Of a stretch of 13,705 bases of DNA, positions 1 through 7,722 are shown piece after piece. Numbering within the stretch: position 1 is the first letter of the stretch; every line of letters begins with the position of its first letter. Origin of the DNA: an uncultured Actinomycetes bacterium. Its GTDB lineage: Bacteria; Actinomycetota; Actinomycetes; Nanopelagicales; Nanopelagicaceae. The stretch is from positions 1-13,705 of the forward strand of contig CAIYQS010000075.1 in NCBI GenBank assembly GCA_903928395.1, written 5' to 3'. The notes below the pieces were generated by a model. That model worked only from the letters and a program-made list of their open reading frames with translations. It was not told where the DNA came from and made no database searches. The translations under genes were made by a program, and so were the position numbers.

Positions 1-1047
1 GGGCGGAAATTCTTCCAGGTGATGGCTTAAGTCACCCGAGGCGGTCAGAAATGGTGGCTTGCGATATTCATCCCCGCAGTCACCTGGGATCGGATCCAGT
101 GTAGAAATTACCGCAGCAATCTTTTCCTTTTGCGAAGTGCTTAGTTCAAAAGTAAAAAGCGAGGTCGTATCTTCAACGTGCGTATTTTCACCAAGACGCG
201 CACCAACAATTACAGCGCCGACCGCTTTCTGCGCAAGTTGATACTTGCTCGCGATTGTCGCAATCGATCGATCGGTTTCTTTAGAAACTTCATCCAGCAC
301 TTGAAGCACGTTTTGGAATTTGCTCCAGCCCCCCGCTGCATCAATAAAACGCTTGTATTTCATGAGCGACCAATTCGACAATTCTTTTGAGGTTGGTTCT
401 GGTTTGCCCAACCATTTATGTGAGATAAATCCACCGCAGAGCGTTCCGTACGCCAAAATTGCGATGCCGTTCTCGGCGCAAAAATCCGCCATCTGTCCGG
501 ATCCGCGCTGATCAATCAGCGAGTACGAAATTTGATTTGAGACCAGATCCACGCCAGAGCTTTTAGCGATTCGTAAGTGCGCGGTATCGAAATTTGTGGT
601 TCCCAGAGCTCCTATGAGCCCCTCTTCTACTAACTCTTGGAGGTAGAGCAAAGTATCCAGCCAGAAGGGATTGGCAAAGTTCCACGAGTGATATTGCAGT
701 AAATCAACCCTCGTCGTCTGTAACCGTTCCAACCGCTCATTGATAGCAACTCGGACTTTCTCTCTGGTAACAGGTCCGGGCTTTGGAACCCATTTGGTAA
801 GGAGCTGAACTTCTTTGCCAAGCGGGGAGTGGGATTTAAAGTAGCCTGCAATTAATTCGGCTGAGCCATAGTGATCGGCCATATCAAACGTTGTAAGCCC
901 ATGCTCAACGTAATTCGCCATGAACAGTGAAGTCGCGGCAGGATCCAGCGTTACGCCATCTTTCTCCATATCGGCAATCTGCCAGAGCCCCGTGATGGCA
1001 CGAGAAATTTCTAGATCTGGTGTGAGCTGATATCGATTAACGCTCAT
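1..1047 (-). CDS. Aldo/keto reductase, C-terminal end cut by window edge
   Basis: The frame is open from the ATG at 1047 to the window edge (349 codons, no stop), so the C-terminus lies outside. The protein reads as an aldo/keto reductase, an NAD(P)H-dependent (beta/alpha)8-barrel enzyme that reduces or oxidises carbonyls in the cytoplasm. All four catalytic residues of the family are visible: D55 and Y60 in the segment FDMADHYGSAE, K85 in LLTKWVP, and H120 in LLQYHSW. NADP-binding features towards the C-terminus are consistent (IVGARLGE, about residues 287-294). There is no signal peptide. Its ATG overlaps the TGA of the upstream amidohydrolase gene as ATGA, so translation is probably coupled and it is the last visible gene of the peptide-transporter operon. 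Substrate cannot be told from sequence; context suggests a carbonyl product of the imported compound. Typical family members are 310-350 residues, so few codons are missing. Confidence 0.9.
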   Translation of the reverse strand, partial: MSVNRYQLTPDLEISRAITGLWQIADMEKDGVTLDPAATSLFMANYVEHGLTTFDMADHYGSAELIAGYFKSHSPLGKEVQLLTKWVPKPGPVTREKVRVAINERLERLQTTRVDLLQYHSWNFANPFWLDTLLYLQELVEEGLIGALGTTNFDTAHLRIAKSSGVDLVSNQISYSLIDQRGSGQMADFCAENGIAILAYGTLCGGFISHKWLGKPEPTSKELSNWSLMKYKRFIDAAGGWSKFQNVLQVLDEVSKETDRSIATIASKYQLAQKAVGAVIVGARLGENTHVEDTTSLFTFELSTSQKEKIAAVISTLDPIPGDCGDEYRKPPFLTASGDLSHHLEEFPP

Positions 1048-2213
1048 CGAACGAGGGAACCACCCTGATACACGCTGGTGATATTTCGCAGCGCATCTAG
1101 ATTCTTTAAAGGATTTTCGGTCACCGTTATAAAGTCACCGTGATAGTTGGGAGCAACTTGTCCTAACGTATCTGATTGTTTCAGGAGTGCTGCAGCAATA
1201 GTTGATATCGAACCCAGGGTTTGCAATGGAGTAAGTCCGGCGCCGTGCATCAAAAACATTTCATGGAGCGCGGCAGGCAATCCATCCACCATATCTCCAG
1301 GTGGATAGTCAGTGCCGTTGACCATTGGAATATTGGCACTGATTGCGCGCTTCACGCTTACCAAATGTTGATCGCTCGCCTTCAGCGCATTTTGGATCGA
1401 GTGTTCCTCAAATCCATTTTTGCGCATCCAGGATTCTGATCGCGTGACGCATAAGGTTGGTGTGACAAACGCGCCATGCGAAGCCAAGGACTGTGCCGTT
1501 GTCTCATCCAAGTTATAAATGTGTTCAAAACTTCTGACACCTTGTCGCAGCGCCTGCGCGATCGCACCTGATTCACCAGAATGTGCAACGACGTAAGCAT
1601 CATGTTCGTGAGCCGCTTTTACTGCCCCCGCGATTTCTTCATCGCTCATCTCAGGAATATCTGGGCTTTCACCAGCGTGCGCCAGACCGCCGTTGATAAA
1701 GATTTTAATGTGATCGGCGCCGGCTTCAAGCTCGCCAATGGCTGCTTGGTAGAAACCTTCAAAGCCTTCCGCGTATGAACAGGCCGCGCCGGAGCCGTGC
1801 CCTTGCGGCCGCGAAATTGCGCGCCCGGCACCAAATATCCGCGGTCCTTTGCTCCAACCCCGTTGGATTGCTCGCCGAAGCAGTAAATCCGCCTGATTTT
1901 GTTCGTGGACACATCTGATCGTCGTAATTCCAGCCAACAAGGCATCGCGTGCCCGTTGCCCCGAACGATAAGCGGTGAGCGCCGGGTTCTCGTTTTCATC
2001 GGTCTGACTAAAGGGAAAGACGACAGACAGATGGGTATGGCAAGAAATAATTCCCGGCAGCACAAATTGCCCGTTCAGATCCGTTGAGTGTTCGCTTGCT
2101 GCAGGAGCGTCCAGTTGGATTCGAGTGATGATGCCATCAACAATTTCAAAGTGCCGATTTTGATGAATCTCACCGGAGGTGACATCCACGATATGAGCAT
2201 TACTAAACCACAT
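1044..2213 (-). CDS. Metal-dependent amidohydrolase (imidazolonepropionase/prolidase-like group)
   Basis: This 389-residue cytoplasmic protein has the amidohydrolase-superfamily layout: a small N-terminal beta-sandwich part, then a TIM barrel with the metal ligands. Visible residues are H59 and H61 (CHTH), K170 in DHIKIFINGG (probably the carboxylated lysine bridging two metals), H211 in VVAHSGE, H231 in FEHIYNLDE, and D302 in NGTDYPPGD. The HxH...K...H...H...D set resembles the COG1228 group, which includes HutI and secreted or cytoplasmic Xaa-Pro dipeptidases and carboxypeptidases. The start at 2213 is supported by GGAGAAGG just upstream; it overlaps the end of the upstream ATPase gene by 11 bp. 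The position, directly behind five peptide-transporter genes, suggests it cleaves the imported substrate, possibly a proline-containing dipeptide or another amide. That assignment is inference; hydrolysis of a non-peptide amide or cyclic amide is equally possible. Confidence 0.88.
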   Translation of the reverse strand: MWFSNAHIVDVTSGEIHQNRHFEIVDGIITRIQLDAPAASEHSTDLNGQFVLPGIISCHTHLSVVFPFSQTDENENPALTAYRSGQRARDALLAGITTIRCVHEQNQADLLLRRAIQRGWSKGPRIFGAGRAISRPQGHGSGAACSYAEGFEGFYQAAIGELEAGADHIKIFINGGLAHAGESPDIPEMSDEEIAGAVKAAHEHDAYVVAHSGESGAIAQALRQGVRSFEHIYNLDETTAQSLASHGAFVTPTLCVTRSESWMRKNGFEEHSIQNALKASDQHLVSVKRAISANIPMVNGTDYPPGDMVDGLPAALHEMFLMHGAGLTPLQTLGSISTIAAALLKQSDTLGQVAPNYHGDFITVTENPLKNLDALRNITSVYQGGSLVR

Positions 2214-3183
2214 GCGCAGATCCCTTCTCCTTCAATTCATTATTGAGAAGACAGGAACTTATCCTATTTTGGGTAACGGCCATCTTCGGTTCCATCACGC
2301 TGCATTCTGCAATCGCCAGCGGACAACGCGTATGAAAACGGCAACCGCTCGGCGGCATTCGTGGATCAGGAACATCTCCCGGAAGTTCAAGCGGCAGGAA
2401 TCCTTTTCCATCTGGTTTTGGAATTGCTTGGATCAACGCCTTTGTGTACGGATGGCGTGGGTCATCCCAAATTTCATGCGTATTTGCGATTTCTACCATC
2501 TTGCCTAAGTACATGACGGCGGTGCGATCTGAAATTTGCCGAACAACCGAGAGATCATGAGATATAAAGATCATACTCATCCCGAGTTCTGCAACAAGTT
2601 CCACCAAGAGATTCGCGACTTGTGCTTGCGCGGATGCATCGAGTGCACTGATCGGTTCATCGGCGATAATGACTTCGGGTTGCAAGGTGAGCGCACGCGC
2701 AATCGCGATACGTTGCCGCTGTCCGCCGCTAAATTGATGCGTGTATTTAGTGAGCGTGCTGCGCGATAAGCCAACTCGCTCCAGAAGTTTTGCGCTACTT
2801 TCCCGCGCTTCCTCTGCATCTACTCCGTAATTAACAAGACCGTCGATCAGTTGGTCGCCAATCTTCCGTCGCGGATTGAGGGATGAATATGGATCTTGAA
2901 ATATCAGCTGTAATTTGAGGAGTTCGCGGGACCTCACGGATCTGTTTAAAGGTGCGACGGGAGTTCCGTTAAAACGAATTTCGCCAGCCGAGGTAGGCAA
3001 GATTCCAACCGCGGCTTTGCCGAGTGTGGATTTACCGCAGCCCGATTCGCCAACAAGTCCCAGAATTTCGCCACGATTGAGCGTGAGATCGACTCCCGCA
3101 ACGGCCGTCAGTTTTGTGCGATCTGCCCGCTTATATGTGACGCTGACGTTGTTCAGGGTCAGGATCGGTTCAGCGTTGCTCAT
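2203..3183 (-). CDS. Peptide ABC transporter ATP-binding protein, DppF/OppF family
   Basis: This is the second nucleotide-binding subunit of a dipeptide/oligopeptide importer, 326 residues, acting on the inner face of the membrane. Motifs in order: Walker A GESGCGKS at 45-52, Q-loop Q96, signature SGGQRQR at 152-158, Walker B IIADEP ending at 177 with catalytic E176, and H-loop H209. The C-terminal oligopeptide-transporter extension contains HPYTKAL (244-250) and four cysteines at 281, 287, 294 and 311. In some family members such cysteines bind a 4Fe-4S cluster. The start is well fixed: AGGAGG at 3191-3196 lies 7 nt before the ATG, and the ATG overlaps the TGA of the DppD-like gene as ATGA. 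It should pair with that protein as an ATPase heterodimer. It ends in TAG. Confidence 0.95.
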   Translation of the reverse strand: MSNAEPILTLNNVSVTYKRADRTKLTAVAGVDLTLNRGEILGLVGESGCGKSTLGKAAVGILPTSAGEIRFNGTPVAPLNRSVRSRELLKLQLIFQDPYSSLNPRRKIGDQLIDGLVNYGVDAEEARESSAKLLERVGLSRSTLTKYTHQFSGGQRQRIAIARALTLQPEVIIADEPISALDASAQAQVANLLVELVAELGMSMIFISHDLSVVRQISDRTAVMYLGKMVEIANTHEIWDDPRHPYTKALIQAIPKPDGKGFLPLELPGDVPDPRMPPSGCRFHTRCPLAIAECSVMEPKMAVTQNRISSCLLNNELKEKGSAHVV

Positions 3184-4169
3184 GCTTCAACCTCCTGCCT
3201 ATCTTGCTTTGCGTAAGGATCAACCGCACAGAAGAACTTGTGATCATCTTTCAGGAACGTTGGCGCAATCTCTTTGCCGGAACAGCGCGCTTCGGTAAAC
3301 GAACACCGTTCGGCGAACGCACATCCGATTGGTTGTTTGCCAAGTTCTGGTGGGAAGCCGGCGATTGACTTGAGTAATTTTTCATCGGACTCTGGTTGTG
3401 GAAGTGAATCAAGCAGACCCTGGGTATATGGGTGACGTGGGCGCTGCAAAATAGTTGAAGTTAATCCGGACTCCACTTCGCGGCCCGCATACAAAACCAA
3501 GAGTTTGTTCGTGATCGAAGAGAGCACTCCCAAATCATGGGTAATAAAAATAATTGAAAGATGATGTTCTTCGCGCAGTCGATTGAGCAGCGTCAGGATG
3601 CCAGCTTGCACCGTTACATCCAACGCCGTTGAAGGTTCATCTGCTAAAAGCAATTTTGGTTTGCAAGCAAGAGCCATCGCGATACAAATTCGTTGCCGCA
3701 TTCCGCCAGAGAATTGGCTTGCGTAGGATGCGAGCGCTTTTTTAGGATCTGGAATTCTTACATCGATGAGCAACTCTTCAGCATCGATCACCGCTTGCTT
3801 TTCGGAAATACCTAAGTGGGTGATCATGTGTTCGGTCATCTGCGTTTTGATGCTTAACATCGGGTGCAACGAAGTCATTGGATCTTGGAAGACCATCGCG
3901 ATGTTGTTACCGCGGATTTGCTGCCATTGCTTGTTTGTCCGACCAACAAGTTCTTGGCCATCAAATTTTGCCGAACCAGTCACCTTCGCATGTTGGGGTA
4001 GTAACCCCAGCAAGGTGAGCGCGGTCATGGTTTTGCCGCTGCCACTTTCTCCTGCGATACCCAAAATTTCACCGGTATCTAAGGTGAAGGACAGTCGATC
4101 GACCGCCGTGGCAAAGCCGGTTTTGGTCTGCAGTTGAACGCTCAGGTTATTAACCTCTAGAAGGGCCAT
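3180..4169 (-). CDS. Peptide ABC transporter ATP-binding protein, DppD/OppD family
   Basis: This is the first ATPase subunit of the importer, 329 residues. It shows Walker A GESGSGKT at 40-47, Q-loop Q95, signature SGGMRQR at 154-160, Walker B LLLADEP at 173-179 with E178, and H-loop H211. The oligo_HPY-type C-terminus follows, with RHPYTQGLL at 245-253 and cysteines 283, 289, 296 and 314. These are spaced as in OppD/DppD proteins that carry a C-terminal iron-sulfur cluster. The ATG lies 2 nt after the TAG of the permease gene, with GGGAG from the end of that gene serving as ribosome binding site. The next gene overlaps by 4 bp. The protein is cytoplasmic, has the usual family length, and has all residues needed for ATP hydrolysis. 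Confidence 0.95.
   Translation of the reverse strand: MALLEVNNLSVQLQTKTGFATAVDRLSFTLDTGEILGIAGESGSGKTMTALTLLGLLPQHAKVTGSAKFDGQELVGRTNKQWQQIRGNNIAMVFQDPMTSLHPMLSIKTQMTEHMITHLGISEKQAVIDAEELLIDVRIPDPKKALASYASQFSGGMRQRICIAMALACKPKLLLADEPSTALDVTVQAGILTLLNRLREEHHLSIIFITHDLGVLSSITNKLLVLYAGREVESGLTSTILQRPRHPYTQGLLDSLPQPESDEKLLKSIAGFPPELGKQPIGCAFAERCSFTEARCSGKEIAPTFLKDDHKFFCAVDPYAKQDRQEVEA
3191..3196 (-). promoter_or_regulatory. Strong ribosome binding site of the DppF-like gene
   Basis: AGGAGG reads on the minus strand 7 nt before the ATG at 3183. It lies inside the last codons of the upstream ATPase gene and fixes the start of the downstream one, allowing independent initiation in addition to coupling through the ATGA overlap. 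Confidence 0.75.
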
Positions 4170-4171
4170 CG

Positions 4172-5008
4172 CTACTCCCGCAACGCTTTCGCGGTTCTAG
4201 GATCCAAGATGTCGCGCAGCGCGTCACCCAGGAAGTTAAAGGCGAGGACCGCGGTCAGGATTGCCAGGCCCGGGAAGACCGCTATCCACCACTTATCGAA
4301 GTTATTGGCACCGGCCGAAACCATGGCGCCCCATTCGGCTGAAGGTGGCCGCGCTCCGAGCCCAAGGAAAGAAAGGCCAGACAAGAGCAGCATGCCGTTT
4401 CCGGCTTCTAGCGCCGCCAAAACGAAGACCGGTCCAGAGATATTTGGCCGCAAGTCAACGAAGAGCGCTCTGGTGGTAGAGGCCCCGAGCAGACGGCTAG
4501 AGGTGACGTAGTCTGCGTTTTTGCTAGAGAGAATCAATCCTCGAACCAATCGGGCGTAGGTTGGCCATGCCACAAGGACGACGGCAAAGACCGCGTTTCG
4601 GAGTTCAGCTCCCAGTGCTGCGGCTACTGCCATCGCCAAGATAATTCCTGGGAAGGCAAGGACGACATCGGTCAGCCTCATTAGCGCCGCGTCCACCCAT
4701 CCGCCGAAGTAACCCGCAATTGCGCCAATGATCGTTCCCACGATCATCGCCAAAATTACCAACATGATCGATAGCGGAAGTGTGATGCGGGCTCCATAAA
4801 CAACACGGCTCAAGATGTCACGGCCCACCGAATCCGTTCCAAACCAGTTGTGCGCGTTAGGGGGTAACAACTCTTTGTAATTTTGGGCAATCGGATTTGA
4901 TGGCGCGATCAACGGAGCAAAGATTGCGACCAGCACCCAGATCACAAGAATGGTTACACCGATTACCGCCAACGGCTGGCGCCAAGGGGAGTCAGGATTC
5001 TTTTTCAT
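4172..5008 (-). CDS. Peptide ABC transporter permease, DppC/OppC family
   Basis: This 278-residue inner-membrane permease has the OppC layout. An N-terminal cytoplasmic tail and first membrane segment (about 13-34) form the OppC_N part. The conserved stretch FGTDSVGRDILSRVVYGAR follows at 56-74, then five more hydrophobic segments (roughly 77-99, 115-135, 138-152, 192-213, 243-261). The EAA-type loop that docks the ATPase lies around 153-187 (SSRLLGAS). The family signature LSFLGLGARPPSAEWG is at 212-227. GAGG lies about 6 nt before the ATG, and the ATG overlaps the stop of the DppB-like gene as ATGA. It forms the translocation pore together with the DppB-like permease. Ends in TAG. Confidence 0.94.
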   Translation of the reverse strand: MKKNPDSPWRQPLAVIGVTILVIWVLVAIFAPLIAPSNPIAQNYKELLPPNAHNWFGTDSVGRDILSRVVYGARITLPLSIMLVILAMIVGTIIGAIAGYFGGWVDAALMRLTDVVLAFPGIILAMAVAAALGAELRNAVFAVVLVAWPTYARLVRGLILSSKNADYVTSSRLLGASTTRALFVDLRPNISGPVFVLAALEAGNGMLLLSGLSFLGLGARPPSAEWGAMVSAGANNFDKWWIAVFPGLAILTAVLAFNFLGDALRDILDPRTAKALRE

Positions 5009-6072
5009 CCGTGCCTCAAACTTGGATCAATGAATCGGTAAGCGATATCGACAAGCAGATTCATGGTGATGAAAATTCCGGCGACGACGATGCTTACTCC
5101 CATAATTCCGGGGAGGTCTAGCCCAATAGAACTTCGATAGGCGTACTGACCAATACCGGGCCACGAGAAAACATTTTCGACTAAAACCGATCCTGCTAAC
5201 AAATTTCCAAAGGCAACGCCAGCAACAGTGACGATAGAGAGCAAGGCTGGCCGTAATACGTGACGCCTGATTACCAATGATTCAGGAAGTCCTTTTGCGC
5301 GCGCGGCACGGACATAATCATTATTGAGAATTTCAAGGATGGAGGCGCGCGTAAAACGAGTGAGAACCGCAATCGTATAAATAGCCAACACAATCGCGGG
5401 CAGCATGATGTGTCTTAAAGCCTGCCAGGCTAGCGCAAATTGCCCATGCAAAACCGCATCCACGGTATACATCCCGGTGATAGTCGATGGGGCATCGACA
5501 CCAGGATCTAATCGTCCGTTAGAAGGGAACCAAGAAAGTTTGAAGTAGAAGACATAGAAAAAGACCAATGACAACCAGAAAGTTGGAACTGAAACTCCGG
5601 TCAATGTAATAAATCTGATTACCTGGTCGGGCCAACGGTTTCTGGTGACCGCGGCGATGATTCCAAAGAGCAATCCAAAAATAAGTGAGAAGAAAATAGC
5701 AACGGTTGCAAGCTCTAGTGTGGCTGGAAAATACTCTGCCAAATCTGTCGAAACTGCTCGGCGTGATTGCTGTGACTGACCGAGGTCGCCGTGAAGCAAA
5801 TGATTGAGATAAATGATGTACTGCTCTGGAACCGGTTTATCCAGCCCGTACTTTGCGCGCCAAGCAGCAACGATGGTGGGATCGCTCATTGCGCTCTGTC
5901 CGAGGTTTAGCGCAGCAGGATCACCAGGAACTAATTGCGTGACCGAAAATGAAATAAAGGTGATTCCAAGCATGAGGAGAAGGCCGATGGCGATCCGCCT
6001 GACAACAAAATTTCCCAATGGATTGCGTCGCAGCCCACCAGATTTCTCTGATGGGCTGCGACGGCGAATCAA
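5005..6072 (-). CDS. Peptide ABC transporter permease, DppB/OppB family
   Basis: This is the first permease of the importer, up to 355 residues. Membrane segments lie at about 27-46, 117-143, 152-178, 221-241, 278-300 and 323-345. The periplasm-facing segment VTQLVPGDPA (44-53) and the EAA loop NDYVRAARAKGLPE (251-264) are typical of DppB/OppB. The start is uncertain. No ATG exists upstream of the first membrane helix; the reading frame opens just after the binding-protein stop (6097). Candidates are TTG at 6072 with weak purine-rich AAGAAAGAG before it, ATT at 6087 with AAGGA placed 6 nt upstream, or TTG at 6018. The first 15 codons after 6072 are also one arm and loop of a 17-bp RNA hairpin and give an unusually basic, polar N-terminus (MIRRRSPSEK). 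The 3' end overlaps the next permease by 4 bp. Confidence 0.93.
   Translation of the reverse strand: MIRRRSPSEKSGGLRRNPLGNFVVRRIAIGLLLMLGITFISFSVTQLVPGDPAALNLGQSAMSDPTIVAAWRAKYGLDKPVPEQYIIYLNHLLHGDLGQSQQSRRAVSTDLAEYFPATLELATVAIFFSLIFGLLFGIIAAVTRNRWPDQVIRFITLTGVSVPTFWLSLVFFYVFYFKLSWFPSNGRLDPGVDAPSTITGMYTVDAVLHGQFALAWQALRHIMLPAIVLAIYTIAVLTRFTRASILEILNNDYVRAARAKGLPESLVIRRHVLRPALLSIVTVAGVAFGNLLAGSVLVENVFSWPGIGQYAYRSSIGLDLPGIMGVSIVVAGIFITMNLLVDIAYRFIDPSLRHG
6026..6063 (-). promoter_or_regulatory. GAAA-tetraloop hairpin at the binding-protein/permease junction
   Basis: In the minus-strand transcript, arm 6063-6047 pairs with arm 6042-6026 over 17 bp (12 bp perfect, one U-G wobble, 4 bp perfect) and is closed by the loop GAAA, a GNRA tetraloop. 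No run of U follows, so it is not an intrinsic terminator. Its place, 34 nt after the binding-protein stop and at or in the 5' end of the permease gene, matches hairpins that protect the 3' end of an upstream binding-protein mRNA and lower expression of the downstream permeases. That role is inferred. Confidence 0.7.
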
Positions 6073-6096
6073 CTCTTTCTTGTTAATAACAGATCC

Positions 6097-7605
6097 TTAC
6101 TTGAGTTCTGTTAAGTTAACTTTCCAGATTGGGTTCGATGCAATTCCAATAACACTCTTGGTAGATACCAAGATAGATGGAGATTGAATCAAAGGAACGA
6201 ATGGTGAGTTCTGATTAAGGTCAAGTTGGAATTGACGATACAGAGCAGCACGCTTCGCTGGATTGGATTCGATAGCAACCTGGTTGATGACCTTTGAGAC
6301 TGCAGCATCAGTTGTCCAGCCGGCACGAAGACCAACCTTCTCGCTAGGACCGAAGTTCTGGCTGTAGTTGCTTGAGTCAGGCCAGTCTGGACCCCAGAAC
6401 CAAAGTCCCATGGTGTCAGTTCCGTTGCGATACGTGGTGAGCGCATCTCCAACTGGTGTTGGCTCCAACTTGAGGTTGATGCCGACGGCAGCTAGTTGCG
6501 ATGAAATAACGGTTGCGAAGTCATCAAAGGAGATACCTTCCCAAGCGCCGCCACCCCAATAGCGAAGGCCAATTGGCTCGCCCTTATAAGCCGTTTTAGC
6601 AAGATCAGCCTTTGCAAGCGCGATGTTCTGCTTGGTCGCATCTGCTGGCTTGAGTGCTCCTTGGAACGCTGATGGAATAATTCCAGCAGCTTGAATTGCG
6701 CCCTTTCCTGCAAATGCCGTTAGCGCCTTGTAATCAAGGGCATAACGAACAGCGTTCTGGAAGTTTGGATCAGATGTAATCGCAGAAATCGTTGGATTAG
6801 CATTTGAATACAAGAACCAAACTGTTGTGCTTACGCCAGCAGTTACGTTAACTCCGGTGAGGCTATCTACTTGCTTAGGTGAAAGGTCGATAGCGATATT
6901 TGCAACACCTTTTTGAACATCAAGCGCTTGAACTGCCTGAGTCACGTTGCGAATAACGATCTTTGAGTATGCAGGCTTAGGACCCCAGTACTTAGGGTTT
7001 GCAACCAAATCAACTTCGGTTGTAAGGCTGAACTTAGAGAGCATGTATGGACCGCTACCAGCAGAGGTGGTATTAAGGAAGGTTTCTGCCTTGTCCTTAG
7101 TGGCAGCGCCAACAAGTGAATAGCCACCATGAGCAGCCACAACTTTGCTGTTAACAACACCAAACTCAGGACCTGCAACCTTCACTGGTACAGCGGTGTC
7201 AGGCTGATTAGCTGTGATAACCACTGTGTATGGATCTGTTGCAGTAGCAGTGAGACCGTCCATCAAGGAAGAGGGATTTCCTTGGATGTTCTTTAAGCGA
7301 TCGAGGGAGTACACAACGTCAGCTGATGTGAGCTTTGTGCCATCCGAGAAACGAGCGCTCTTACGTAATTTAAAGGTATAAACAGTTGAGTCAGCATTTG
7401 CCGTGTATGACAAAGCCAATGATGGAACTGGACGCGATGCGTCGGCTCCCTTGAAGGTCAACAAGGTGTCGTAGATGGCGCGGTCCATCATGTTTCCGCC
7501 ATCTTCAAATTCCCGTTGTGGATCTAATGTTTTGTGATTGAACTGAGAATCAATCACGAGAATTTTGTCAGAAGCAGCGTTGCTTGAGGTGGTTTGCAGG
7601 ATCAA
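6097..7605 (-). CDS. Peptide ABC transporter substrate-binding protein (SBP_bac_5 family), N-terminus disrupted
   Basis: This is the extracytoplasmic solute receptor of the importer. The intact frame from 7605 encodes 502 residues. It has the family-5 pattern: an N-terminal lobe beginning LVIDSQFNHKTLDPQ, the signature region around 84-104 (ARFSDGT...VVYSLDRL), and a C-terminal lobe ending in the SPSILVSTKSV region. An exported protein needs a signal peptide, and only its tail (SSLILQTTSSNAAS) lies in this frame. The TTG at 7605 has no ribosome binding site and cannot be the natural start. The frame stays open upstream to a TAA at 7663-7665, coding more signal-like sequence (VAGAVALVSSS), but it has no ATG, GTG or TTG there. 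The missing n-region is found in the neighbouring frame (see 7606-7689). Mature-domain sequence is otherwise intact, so a sequencing error or recent lesion is likely. Confidence 0.85.
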   Translation of the reverse strand: MILQTTSSNAASDKILVIDSQFNHKTLDPQREFEDGGNMMDRAIYDTLLTFKGADASRPVPSLALSYTANADSTVYTFKLRKSARFSDGTKLTSADVVYSLDRLKNIQGNPSSLMDGLTATATDPYTVVITANQPDTAVPVKVAGPEFGVVNSKVVAAHGGYSLVGAATKDKAETFLNTTSAGSGPYMLSKFSLTTEVDLVANPKYWGPKPAYSKIVIRNVTQAVQALDVQKGVANIAIDLSPKQVDSLTGVNVTAGVSTTVWFLYSNANPTISAITSDPNFQNAVRYALDYKALTAFAGKGAIQAAGIIPSAFQGALKPADATKQNIALAKADLAKTAYKGEPIGLRYWGGGAWEGISFDDFATVISSQLAAVGINLKLEPTPVGDALTTYRNGTDTMGLWFWGPDWPDSSNYSQNFGPSEKVGLRAGWTTDAAVSKVINQVAIESNPAKRAALYRQFQLDLNQNSPFVPLIQSPSILVSTKSVIGIASNPIWKVNLTELK

Positions 7606-7689
7606 GGAGGAGGAGACAAGTGCTACCGCGCCGGCTACGCTGCGAAGCGACTCCCACCTAGTTTAATTTTTCCCAATTAATTTCTCCAT
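7606..7689 (-). other. Displaced signal-peptide coding segment of the substrate-binding protein
   Basis: A TTG at 7674-7676, 7 nt after GGAG (7684-7687), opens the frame MGKIKLGGSRFAA and meets TAG at 7635-7637. In the frame one base away the sequence continues VAGAVALVSSSLILQTTSSNAAS into the binding protein. Adding one base at about 7638 joins them into a textbook signal peptide: basic n-region, hydrophobic core, then small residues. The other possibility is the ATG at 7687-7689, which is in the binding-protein frame but gives MEKLIGKN and then TAA at 7663-7665. I favour the one-base deletion because it yields both a good ribosome binding site and a good signal peptide. Confidence 0.65.
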
Positions 7690-7722
7690 TTCGCTAGCTG
7701 CCCAAATTATTGGACTGCGGGT

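Noticed and set aside
1646..2065. 139-residue minus-strand frame inside the amidohydrolase gene
   Set aside because: It is an alternative-frame shadow with no family resemblance, while the amidohydrolase frame carries all metal ligands.
3766..4137. 123-residue plus-strand frame
   Set aside because: It is antisense to the DppD-like ATPase, with Cys- and Ser-rich composition typical of a shadow frame.
7636..7676. Programmed -1 frameshift joining the signal peptide to the binding protein
   Set aside because: The shift would have to occur between 7662 and 7636, and no X-XXY-YYZ slippery heptamer is present there in the correct phase. A one-base deletion is simpler.
7661..7680. TTAATT/AATTAA inverted repeat as a terminator or operator
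   Set aside because: It is a short all-A/T stem with little stability, and it overlaps the probable ribosome binding and start region of the binding-protein gene.
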